The translations under genes and the position numbers were made by a program. DNA of 64,000 nucleotides from an uncultured Eubacteriales bacterium (GTDB lineage: Bacteria > Bacillota > Clostridia > Oscillospirales > Acutalibacteraceae), in NCBI GenBank assembly GCA_934464615.1, contig CAKSKA010000006.1:1-64000 (forward strand), in the 5' to 3' direction. Positions 32,016 to 39,193 of this stretch are shown one piece after another (position 1 is the first letter of the stretch; each line of letters starts with the position of its first letter). Under the pieces are notes generated by a model that searched no databases, was not told the origin of the DNA, and worked only from the letters and a program-made list of their open reading frames with translations.

Positions 32016-32939
32016 ATGACAGCGATATTTAATGTTATAAATCAATATGTTTTGCAGTATGTATTGCGATTTATGATGATGATATGCAACAATAATTTTG
32101 CGCTTGCAATATTGTTGTTTACAGTGCTTATAAACATAATTTTAATACCGCTTGGTATAAAAAGCCAAAAGGCAAGCGTACAGCAAACCCTTATTAAACC
32201 TAAACTTGATGTTTTAAAGAAAAAATACGGTGATGACAAACAAAAATACAATACCGCAATGCAGGAATTGTATCAAAAAGAAAATGTAAGTATGTCAGGC
32301 GGCTGTCTGCCTATGATTATCCGTCTGGTATTCCTTATGAGCGTTTATTATTTGGTTGTAAGTCCCATTACCTACCTTACTAATGTTGACGCCGCAACAA
32401 TAAGTTCCGCTGTGGAGTCTGTCGGACTTAATGCGTCTAATCAGCGTGTGCAGTTGGATCTTATAACAAAAATTTTAAATATGGAACCCGGACAGGCAAC
32501 AGGTGCGCTTGCAACGGTTTCGGATGCGGTACGTTCTATTAATTTTGACTTTTTCGGCATAAATCTTACCGAAACGCCGCATTTCTCGTTCAATCTTAAA
32601 AACGCACAACTTAACTGGATAATACCGCTTTTATCATTTGCGGCGGCAATGCTTTCAAGCGTTATTTCCATGCAAATGCAGAAAAAGATAAATCCGGATT
32701 CACCCAATATGGCTGGACTTTTGCTTACTACACCTATTATTTCGCTTATAATCGCATTCAGTGCGCCTTGCGGACTCGGATTTTACTGGGCATGCTCAAG
32801 CCTTATAGGCGGTGTTGTACAGGCAGGTATCCAACATTTTTACGGACCTTATAAAATGATAGCAAAGCAGCGCTCAAAAAGTATAGTTAAAACTTATGAG
32901 GCGGAACAAAAGATAATTAATTCAAGATCTGCCGAATAA
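32016..32939 (+). CDS. yidC: Membrane protein insertase YidC/Oxa1
   Basis: 307 residues. Hydrophobic helix FALAILLFTVLINIILIPLGIKSQKASVQQ, the cytoplasmic helical hairpin (KKKYGDDKQKYNTAMQELY) and GGCLPMIIRLVFLMSVYYLV match Oxa1/YidC core; the final helices contain LLLTTPIISLIIAFSAPCGLGFYWACSSLIGG. There is a ~75-residue insertion between helices (DAATISSAVESVGLN...). No lipobox at the N-terminus, unlike Bacillus SpoIIIJ. SD AAAGGATGG. Inserts membrane proteins together with SecYEG. Confidence 0.95.
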   Translation: MTAIFNVINQYVLQYVLRFMMMICNNNFALAILLFTVLINIILIPLGIKSQKASVQQTLIKPKLDVLKKKYGDDKQKYNTAMQELYQKENVSMSGGCLPMIIRLVFLMSVYYLVVSPITYLTNVDAATISSAVESVGLNASNQRVQLDLITKILNMEPGQATGALATVSDAVRSINFDFFGINLTETPHFSFNLKNAQLNWIIPLLSFAAAMLSSVISMQMQKKINPDSPNMAGLLLTTPIISLIIAFSAPCGLGFYWACSSLIGGVVQAGIQHFYGPYKMIAKQRSKSIVKTYEAEQKIINSRSAE

Positions 32940-32972
32940 GTGGCAGACAAAACTGATAAGGAGGAACTTTTC

Positions 32973-33926
32973 GTGAGAAAAGAAGCAACCGGCTACGGTG
33001 CAACTACCGAAGAAGCCTATGAAGAAGCTAAGAATAATCTTATAGCAGATCTATCCGGAACTCGCTATGATGAAGATAAAATTGAATTTGAAATAATTAC
33101 CATGCCCAAGAAAAAGACTTTGGGACTTTTCGGGGGTAGTAAAGCCGAAGTATTGGCGTATATAGAATTGGCGGATGAAAAACCGCGTCAGCCGAAAGCC
33201 CAATCGCAAAAGGTGAAAAAACCGATTGAGAAAAAAACGGCAAAACAGGAAAAGAATACGCCGCCGGCAAAAAAAGCCAACACCGTTGTCGAAAAAACTG
33301 CCGCGGAAAAGGATGCAGTTGCCGAAAAGCATGAAATGTGTGAGAATACCGTAGCTGCGGAAGAATTACCGGCAGACAGCGCAGCTGCAAAAGCAGTTGA
33401 GTATTTAAAGCCGATTTTAACGGGACTGGGTTGTGACAAAACAGAGATTAAAGTTGCTTTAAGGGAAAACGGTGCAGCTTTGTATCTGTCGGGTGACGGT
33501 CTGGGTGCCGTAATAGGCCGCCGAGGAGAAACTTTGGATGCCTTGCAATATTTGTGCAGCCTTGCAGCCAACAGTGCGGCAGGATATTATAAAATCAATA
33601 TTAATATAGGCAATTACAGAGAACGCAGGGAGCAGGCTCTTAATTCACTTGCAAACCGCATTGCGCGTCAGGTGCTGCGCACCGGTCGCAGCCGTACGCT
33701 TGAACCGATGAATCCTTACGAGCGCCGTATTATCCATACTGCCGTGCAGGAAATATCGGGTGTTACTTCTGCTTCCGTAGGTGAGGGAGCCGGAAGGCGC
33801 GTTGTTATAAGCCCCGAAAAGGGTGAACGCTCACAGTCCGCCCGTTCGGCTAAAGCAAACAATATTTCCGAAAACCGCGAGCCTAAACGCGATACGGAAT
33901 TACCGCTTTACGGTAAAATAAACTAA
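32973..33926 (+). CDS. jag: RNA-binding protein Jag/KhpB (SpoIIIJ-associated)
   Basis: 317 residues. Start GTG at 32973, chosen over GTG 32940 because AAGGAGG (32958-32964) lies 8 nt upstream and the Jag_N domain begins RKEATGYGATTEEAYEEAK. Order: Jag_N (1-50), Lys/Ala-rich linker (~70-140), KH domain (GDGLGAVIGRRGETLDALQYL), R3H domain (PMNPYERRIIHTAVQEI), charged tail. Binds RNA and affects cell-wall synthesis and elongation in Firmicutes. Follows yidC directly, as in most Clostridia. The linker is long and low-complexity but not repetitive. Confidence 0.95.
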   Translation: MRKEATGYGATTEEAYEEAKNNLIADLSGTRYDEDKIEFEIITMPKKKTLGLFGGSKAEVLAYIELADEKPRQPKAQSQKVKKPIEKKTAKQEKNTPPAKKANTVVEKTAAEKDAVAEKHEMCENTVAAEELPADSAAAKAVEYLKPILTGLGCDKTEIKVALRENGAALYLSGDGLGAVIGRRGETLDALQYLCSLAANSAAGYYKININIGNYRERREQALNSLANRIARQVLRTGRSRTLEPMNPYERRIIHTAVQEISGVTSASVGEGAGRRVVISPEKGERSQSARSAKANNISENREPKRDTELPLYGKIN

Positions 33927-33940
33927 TATGTGCAAATATA

Positions 33941-33973
33941 AAACACGTCAGCTTCGGCTGACGTGTTTTTGTC
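33941..33973. terminator. Terminator after jag with C(UUCG)G tetraloop
   Basis: 12-bp stem AAACACGTCAGC (33941-33952) / GCTGACGTGTTT (33957-33968) closed by TTCG, then T run. Convergent with the AraC-type gene and may work for both. Confidence 0.93.
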
Positions 33974-33976
33974 TGT

Positions 33977-34756
33977 TTAAAGCACCCGACTTTTCCTGTA
34001 GACCGAAGGACTTTTGCCGGTAATTGCCTTAAATTGCCGTATAAAATGTGTTTCATTATTATAACCGAGCGCGTCGGATATTTCGCGTATGCTGCTGTTT
34101 GTGCCTATAAGCATATTTTTTGCTTTGCTTATACGCGCAGTTATTGCGTCAAAGTTGGGCGTAACGCCGAAAACGGATCTGTATACCGTATGAAATCGCG
34201 AAGGACTTAAATACGCGCTTTTTGCCATTTCTTCTACACTTAAATGCCGTTCCGGATGCAAGAGTATTTCATTGCGAACTGCCGACAATGCTTCGCGTTC
34301 GCGGTAGCGTACGGTAGGTAGAGGCTTTTGTGTCTTAATTGCACGGGAGAACAATAGCAAAAACTCGCTGAAATATAACTCGGTCAGGTCTTCTTTAAAA
34401 TCATATTCCGAAAAGAATTCGTTTTCCGCACGGGAAAAGAGTTCGGTTATAAAATCGGTGTTTGCCGGGTAATAAACGGTATCGGTTTTAATACCGAGTT
34501 TGTTTAAACGACTTATATTTGTTTTTTCAAAATGCATCCAGTTATGTACAAGGTCCGTGTCGCTTTTAAACCATTGCTGCGTATCCGGGGCGTAAAATAT
34601 GCAGGCATCAGGCTGAAGCACAGTTGTTTTACCGCCGCATTTAAGGCGTACGCTGTTTTTAAAATGCAAAAATGTAATGTTATCACAACCGATGGGACGG
34701 GATATAACAAACCCCGCACCCTCCGGCCAATCGTGCCTTATTGCAATAATATTCAT
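33977..34756 (-). CDS. AraC-family transcriptional regulator
   Basis: 259 residues. N-terminal cupin-like sensor half (KNSVRLKCGGKTTVLQPDACIFYAPDTQQWF), C-terminal pair of helix-turn-helix motifs: HLSVEEMAKSAYLSPSRFHTVYRSVFGVTPN and SIREISDALGYNNETHFIRQFKAITGKSPSVYRK, the classic AraC signature. ATG at 34756 is preferred over 34777 because GGGGGGA then lies 6 nt upstream. Divergent from a GH2 glycosidase gene with separate sigma-A promoters, so it probably activates that gene in response to a sugar. Confidence 0.94.
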   Translation of the reverse strand: MNIIAIRHDWPEGAGFVISRPIGCDNITFLHFKNSVRLKCGGKTTVLQPDACIFYAPDTQQWFKSDTDLVHNWMHFEKTNISRLNKLGIKTDTVYYPANTDFITELFSRAENEFFSEYDFKEDLTELYFSEFLLLFSRAIKTQKPLPTVRYREREALSAVRNEILLHPERHLSVEEMAKSAYLSPSRFHTVYRSVFGVTPNFDAITARISKAKNMLIGTNSSIREISDALGYNNETHFIRQFKAITGKSPSVYRKSRVL

Positions 34757-34785
34757 AAAATCCCCCCTGCCTGTCATCTGAAAAT

Positions 34786-34814
34786 ATTATATGCTTTGCA
34801 GTAGGATATGTCAA
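34786..34814 (-). promoter_or_regulatory. Perfect-consensus promoter of the araC-type gene
   Basis: Minus strand TTGACA (34814-34809), 17-bp spacer, TATAAT (34791-34786). Confidence 0.9.
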
Positions 34815-34834
34815 CTTTTTGCTAATTTATGTAA

Positions 34835-34863
34835 TTGATATAAAGTAATGCGCGGACTATAAT
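34835..34863 (+). promoter_or_regulatory. Promoter of the GH2 gene
   Basis: TTGATA (34835-34840), 17-bp spacer, TATAAT (34858-34863). Only 20 bp separate its -35 from that of the araC-type promoter. Confidence 0.88.
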
Positions 34864-34907
34864 TTAGTTAGTCTATTACATCAAATTCATAAAAAGAGGT
34901 TATTATT

Positions 34908-36617
34908 ATGAAAATTTACAGGCAGGAACACCCGAAACCGCAGTTTTTGCGTAAAAACTGGGAAAACCTAAACGGCAGGTGGGAATTTGAAATTGACGGT
35001 GCCGACACCGGCACAGAACGCGGTATGTTCCGCGATGATTACAAATTGAAAAGCGAAATAAATGTTCCGTTTTGTCCGGAAAGTGTTTTATCAGGTGTAA
35101 ATAATAAGGAATTTATGCAATGCGTTTGGTACCGCCGTAAAATTACGGTTAGTGACGAACAACTCGCGGGCAGGGTATTTATTCATTTCGGCGCGGTAGA
35201 TTACCGTTGCACATTGTATGTAAACGGTGAAAAAGCCGGAGTACATGACGGCGGATTTATTTCATTTAAATTTGATATAACAGGCTTTTTAAAATCCGGT
35301 GAAAACACAATAACCGTATTAGCAAAGGACGAAACAAGAAACGGTATGCAGCCTTCGGGCAAGCAGAGTATGCAATATGCATCAAACGGTTGTTTTTACA
35401 CGCGTACAACGGGCATATGGCAGACTGTTTGGCTTGAATTTACGCCTAAAGATTACATTAAGTCATTCAAATTTTATCCCGATATTGATAACTGCAGTGT
35501 GCGCGTTAATGTGTCTTTAAGCGGTAAGCGTGATTTTGCGGCAAAGGTCACGTTTAACGGCAAAGAAATGGGAAAATACGAGTGTGAGAATGCTTTCGGA
35601 CAGTTGGATTTTAATATACCGCTTTCGGAAAAGCATTTGTGGGATATAGGAAAGGGCAATTTATACGATATTGAATTTACTTTCGGCTCAGATACGGTAA
35701 ATTCGTATTTCGGTTTGCGCAAAACGGAGTTTGACGGCAAAAAATTCTTGCTTAACGGACGTTCCGTTTTCCAACGTCTTGTACTTGACCAAGGATTTTA
35801 TCCCGACGGAATTTATACCGCACCGGATGACGCCGCACTTGAAAATGATATAAAACTGGGCATGGCTATGGGATTTAACGGTGCAAGGCTTCATCAAAAA
35901 ATCTTTGAGGAGAGGTATTTGTACCATTGTGATAAACTCGGCTATATGGTCTGGGGCGAATATCCCGATTGGGGACTTGATTGGAAAAGCACATCGGCGG
36001 CAAACTTTATGATACCCGAATGGATAGCGGAACTTGAGCGCGATTTTAATCACCCTGCAATAATTATGTGGTGTCCCCATAATGAAACATTTAATAAAGA
36101 ACCGGATGAGCAATATTTTAAACATATTGCCCTGATGTACGACATCACAAAGCAAATTGATACTACCCGTCCGTGTGTAGATACTTCGGGCGGCACCCAT
36201 GTTGTAACCGACGTTTACGATCTGCATGATTATTGCCACGATAACAAGGCGCTGCATGACGCATATGACGGATTTGCAAACGGCGGACCTATACACGACT
36301 TTATTTATGAGGGGAAAAGTTATCACGGCGAACCTGTAATTATAAGCGAATACGGCGGAATCGGCTGGCAGTTTGATAAAGACGCTGATTATTGGGGTTA
36401 CGGCGATCAAATAACAAATGAGGAGGATTTTGTAAAGGCTGTTGAGGCTTGTACGGAACCGTTTACCTCAAACAAAAATGTATGCGGTGTGTGCTATACA
36501 CAGCTTACCGATGTAGAGCAGGAGCAAAACGGGTTGTACACTTATAACCGCGTACCCAAAGCGTCACCCGAAAAAATTAAAGCGATAATTACACAAAAAG
36601 CAGCAATAGAAGAATAA
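34908..36617 (+). CDS. Glycoside hydrolase family 2 protein
   Basis: 569 residues. Three GH2 parts: N-terminal jelly-roll sugar-binding domain (LNGRWEFEIDGAD, WYRRKITV, HFGAVDYRCTLYVNGEKAGVHDGGF), an Ig-like domain (~175-260), and a TIM barrel from LLNGRSVFQRLVLDQGFYPDG. Catalytic acid/base Glu393 in MWCPHNETFN and nucleophile Glu481 in IISEYGGIGW. No signal peptide, so intracellular. Similar in length and layout to beta-glucuronidase/galactosidase-like GH2; the exact sugar cannot be told. SD AAGAGG. Regulated probably by the divergent AraC-type gene. Confidence 0.93.
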   Translation: MKIYRQEHPKPQFLRKNWENLNGRWEFEIDGADTGTERGMFRDDYKLKSEINVPFCPESVLSGVNNKEFMQCVWYRRKITVSDEQLAGRVFIHFGAVDYRCTLYVNGEKAGVHDGGFISFKFDITGFLKSGENTITVLAKDETRNGMQPSGKQSMQYASNGCFYTRTTGIWQTVWLEFTPKDYIKSFKFYPDIDNCSVRVNVSLSGKRDFAAKVTFNGKEMGKYECENAFGQLDFNIPLSEKHLWDIGKGNLYDIEFTFGSDTVNSYFGLRKTEFDGKKFLLNGRSVFQRLVLDQGFYPDGIYTAPDDAALENDIKLGMAMGFNGARLHQKIFEERYLYHCDKLGYMVWGEYPDWGLDWKSTSAANFMIPEWIAELERDFNHPAIIMWCPHNETFNKEPDEQYFKHIALMYDITKQIDTTRPCVDTSGGTHVVTDVYDLHDYCHDNKALHDAYDGFANGGPIHDFIYEGKSYHGEPVIISEYGGIGWQFDKDADYWGYGDQITNEEDFVKAVEACTEPFTSNKNVCGVCYTQLTDVEQEQNGLYTYNRVPKASPEKIKAIITQKAAIEE

Positions 36618-36623
36618 AACAAT

Positions 36624-36662
36624 AATTAAAACCACCGGTTTATGATGAGCACTGTAACGAAG
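36624..36662 (+). repeat. Left copy of an imperfect inverted repeat flanking the sigma-factor island
   Basis: AATTAAAACCACCGGTTTA (36624-36642) is matched, inverted, at 39175-39193 with 18 of 19 bases identical; weaker similarity continues to TAACGAAG at 36655-36662. It starts 6 bases after the GH2 stop. Confidence 0.8.
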
Positions 36663-36682
36663 GTTTAAAAAACATGCGGTAA

Positions 36683-36847
36683 GTTGAACGGGGCTGTCTT
36701 GCTGACATTGACAAGCAGCCTGAGAAAATGTTTTTTAAATTTGTAAAACAGATGGCAGAGCGTGGGGGATTAACCGAAAAACTTAAAGCAGATAATCAAA
36801 TGGAGTGGGTTGCTCGGGTGAATGATATTCACAGCAGAGTCACCTAA
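36683..36847 (+). pseudogene. Decayed 3' end of a TnpV transposon gene
   Basis: Open frame after an in-frame TAA (36680-36682), encoding about 54 residues. ADIDKQPEKMFFKFVKQMAE and EKLKADNQMEWVARVNDI correspond to the C-terminal part of TnpV-family proteins (family pattern: LAEID-QA---F--LV-QM-E--G-TE-LKA-NQMEWV--MNNIR). The N-terminal half is missing, and the last ~15 residues of the family are cut by the stop. No SD. It is a remnant of a Tn4451-like or related element. Confidence 0.75.
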
Positions 36848-36884
36848 ATCATAAATCGCGACATAATTTACAATTAACCGAAAC

Positions 36885-36919
36885 ACGGCGGCAGGGAGCG
36901 ATCCTTGCTGCTGTTTTTT
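36885..36919 (+). terminator. Terminator after the TnpV remnant
   Basis: 13-bp stem (36885-36897 / 36902-36914, three G-U pairs) closed by a GCGA (GNRA) loop and followed by six T. Confidence 0.8.
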
Positions 36920-37009
36920 ATGAATGATGAAATATTTGAAAAAATATGCTATAATTATTGTAACGTTTTGACATTTCCGCAATCTAATAGTTAAAATGGC
37001 GGTGAAAAT

Positions 37010-37501
37010 GTGACTGAATTTGAAAAACTTTTCAATGAAAATCGTGAGTTTATTTTCAAATATCTTATCAAGATGACGCATGATTCTTCGTTATCCGAGG
37101 AACTGACACAGGAAACCTTTTTTCGTGCATATATGAACTATGCTTCTCTGAGGGACAAGGAAAAAGTATCTGCTTGGCTCTGCCAAATTGCAAAAAACAC
37201 TTATTTTGTGTGGTATAACGAGCAGAAGAAAAAAACATCTCCGGATGTTTTAGAAACAGTCAGTATTAGCGTAAGTATTGAAGATCTCTTCGTTCAAAAA
37301 GAACTATCTCAAAATGCATTACGATGTTTACACGAATTAGAAGAACCATATAAGGAAGTGTTTATGCTTTCTGTTTTCGGCGGATTTTCATTAAAAGATA
37401 TTAGCTCGATTTTCGGAAAAAGCGAAAGTTGGGCACGAGTTACATTTTACCGCGCCAAGCAAAAACTATTAGAAGAAATGAGGCAATCATATGGATTGTA
37501 A
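37010..37501 (+). CDS. ECF-type RNA polymerase sigma factor
   Basis: 163 residues. Sigma region 2: EFEKLFNENREFIFKYLIKM...EELTQETFFRAYMNYASLRDKEKVSAWLCQIAKNTYF; sigma region 4: LEEPYKEVFMLSVFGGFSLKDISSIFGKSESWARVTFYRAKQKLLEEM. GTG start with GGCGGTG upstream (36998-37004). Overlaps the anti-sigma gene by 11 nt. ECF factors redirect RNA polymerase to envelope-stress type regulons; target promoters not identified here. It sits in a small island between transposon remnants, so acquisition by transfer is likely. Confidence 0.93.
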   Translation: MTEFEKLFNENREFIFKYLIKMTHDSSLSEELTQETFFRAYMNYASLRDKEKVSAWLCQIAKNTYFVWYNEQKKKTSPDVLETVSISVSIEDLFVQKELSQNALRCLHELEEPYKEVFMLSVFGGFSLKDISSIFGKSESWARVTFYRAKQKLLEEMRQSYGL

Positions 37502-38120
37502 TGTTGTAAGGGATTTAATTCCGCTATATATTGATGAATGCTGTAGTGAAGAAAGTGCGATTGTAGTTAAAGAACATATTGAAAGCTGCGATGCGTGCAG
37601 AAAACTTCTTGCAGATATGAGTACGCCATCCAATGCGGTTGCGGCACCGACCGCACCAACGAAGTTCAACAAACTCAATGATTGGAAAGCCTCTGTTTTA
37701 CAATCGGTTTTGCTGTTCCTTTCTTTTGGTTTGATTACTATCGGTGTAGCTCTGGAGGCCAAAACGGATGTAGGCTTAGCAAATGGTTTTTGGGCAATAA
37801 ATCTTGTCATTCCGGCAACCGGATTTATGCTTTCAATGGCAAACTGGTATTTTGTGCGAGTTTATAAAAACAGAAAAAGATTTTCCGCTTTTTCTTCAAT
37901 TACTACTCTCGTTATCACGTTGTGCGGATATATATGGTCAGGTTTTCACTACGAAATGAATTTGTCAGCTATATTTTCCGAATTCAAATTAGTTGAGGCT
38001 TTAGAGGCAATGCAAGGCGTGCTGTTCCTTAATGGGTTTGGAATTGTGTTAACGGTTGTGTTTTGCATACTATCAAAAGCCCTTTCCGATCAATATGCTA
38101 AAATGTTAGGAAAGGAGTGA
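37491..38120 (+). CDS. Anti-sigma factor with zinc-finger (zf-HC2) domain
   Basis: 209 residues. N-terminal anti-sigma zinc finger: MDCNVVRDLIPLYIDECCSE...VKEHIESCDACRKLL, with the HX3CX2C motif in HIESCDAC. A linker and four or five hydrophobic segments follow (~residues 65-200), placing the sensor part in the membrane. Starts within the end of the sigma gene, the normal sigma/anti-sigma arrangement. It should hold the sigma factor at the membrane until a signal arrives. Confidence 0.92.
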   Translation: MDCNVVRDLIPLYIDECCSEESAIVVKEHIESCDACRKLLADMSTPSNAVAAPTAPTKFNKLNDWKASVLQSVLLFLSFGLITIGVALEAKTDVGLANGFWAINLVIPATGFMLSMANWYFVRVYKNRKRFSAFSSITTLVITLCGYIWSGFHYEMNLSAIFSEFKLVEALEAMQGVLFLNGFGIVLTVVFCILSKALSDQYAKMLGKE

Positions 38121-38130
38121 GACGTATAGT

Positions 38131-38835
38131 ATGAAAAAGGTTGCATCATTTTTAATGTGGCTGCTGTTTGTACTGATAATATTGTATCCTGCAGTTGTTC
38201 TGATAACAGCCTGTTTTGGATATGGGTTTGAAATAATAAGTGTTTCTGCTTTCGCTGCCGTGCTTGCGGTATTGTCCGTATGCATAGTAGTCCTCGACCA
38301 CATTCATAAAAATACGCTTGAAAATAAAACGTCATGTATTTTGCTGGCTATCATCTCGCCTTTCTCGCTGATTAACGCAGTTTTCTATATTTTTGAATAT
38401 CCTAAAATCCCAGTGATAGCAGGTGTATTAATATCTGTGGGATGTTGTTTATATTTGACGAGCAAATACGGTAAACCACTTGCTCTGAAAATTATTGCCT
38501 TAATATTGTCCGTCCTAATGGTATTACCTATTGGCTTTATTGTTTTTATATTTTTGATTTTCGGTAATATCGGTCAAGATACGATTGTTAAAACGGTTGT
38601 ATCTCCAAGCGGAAAGTATTATGCCCAAGTGATAGACAGTGACCAAGGTGCACTTGGTGGAGACACGATTGTTGATGTATATGAAAAAAGCAAAATAAGC
38701 ACTGTTCTTCTCAAGATTGAAAAGAAACCTCAAAGGGTTTATTTCGGGGAGTGGGGCGAGTTCAACAATATGCAAATCTATTGGAAAGATGATGGGTGTC
38801 TGATAATTAATTCGACCGAATACCAAATTCGGTAG
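38131..38835 (+). CDS. Membrane protein of unknown function (DUF5412-like C-terminus)
   Basis: 234 residues. Five hydrophobic segments in the first ~150 residues (VASFLMWLLFVLIILYPAVV...; VLMVLPIGFIVFIFLIFGNI), then an external beta domain: VVSPSGKYYAQVIDSDQGALGGDTIVDVYE...VYFGEWGEFNNMQIYWKDDGCLIIN. The SPSGKY...GGDT pattern resembles DUF5412-type domains from memory. 10 nt after the anti-sigma gene, SD GGAAAGGAG; third member of the module. Possibly a sensor partner of the anti-sigma factor (inference). Confidence 0.8.
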   Translation: MKKVASFLMWLLFVLIILYPAVVLITACFGYGFEIISVSAFAAVLAVLSVCIVVLDHIHKNTLENKTSCILLAIISPFSLINAVFYIFEYPKIPVIAGVLISVGCCLYLTSKYGKPLALKIIALILSVLMVLPIGFIVFIFLIFGNIGQDTIVKTVVSPSGKYYAQVIDSDQGALGGDTIVDVYEKSKISTVLLKIEKKPQRVYFGEWGEFNNMQIYWKDDGCLIINSTEYQIR

Positions 38836-38892
38836 CATATGGGAAGCGGCACATAAATGCACACCATTTTAACTATGTATGATATTAAAGAG

Positions 38893-38920
38893 AAAAGGCA
38901 CCGCCAAAGCGGTGCCTTTT
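38893..38920 (+). terminator. Terminator of the sigma/anti-sigma operon
   Basis: 12-bp stem AAAAGGCACCGC (38893-38904) / GCGGTGCCTTTT (38909-38920), loop CAAA, T-rich tail. Confidence 0.92.
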
Positions 38921-38985
38921 CTTATACTTAAATTTAATAGTATTACCAGTGATTATGACAAATATTCAAAATCGTCACAAAAGTC

Positions 38986-39078
38986 TTGGCAAACATACGC
39001 CTGACAGAACAGCAACTGAATTTAGATACCGTTTTCAAACACATCTACGAGGATATGGTGTCGGGCAGACTTGGTATA
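38986..39078 (+). pseudogene. Fragment of a large serine recombinase
   Basis: The translated stretch RLTEQQLNLDTVFKHIYEDM then VSGRLG corresponds to the coiled-coil region of large serine recombinases (family pattern: R--EL---FK-IYEDNVSGKL). No upstream recombinase domain or downstream remainder is present; the frame runs on without homology. It is an internal fragment left by an excised or decayed element. No SD or start applies. Confidence 0.65.
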
Positions 39079-39152
39079 AAAAACCAAAAAAAACAGCCTG
39101 ATAACGCAAAGCGGCGGTGCAACTTTTGCTGTATCGCCGCCTTGCATAATTA

Positions 39153-39193
39153 CTTCGTTATAGCACCCCACGGTTTAACCGGTGGTTTTAATT
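39153..39193 (-). repeat. Right copy of the inverted repeat flanking the sigma-factor island
   Basis: Minus strand AATTAAAACCACCGGTTAA (39193-39175) pairs with the left copy at 36624-36642 (18/19); TAACGAAG recurs at 39160-39153. On the plus strand the same bases form a bulged hairpin CCACGGTT/AACCGGTGG followed by TTTTAATTT, a possible terminator for either neighbour. Confidence 0.8.

Noticed and set aside
35688..36410. 240-residue minus-strand frame within GH2
   Set aside because: Shadow of the GH2 catalytic barrel, where both catalytic glutamates are intact on the plus strand.
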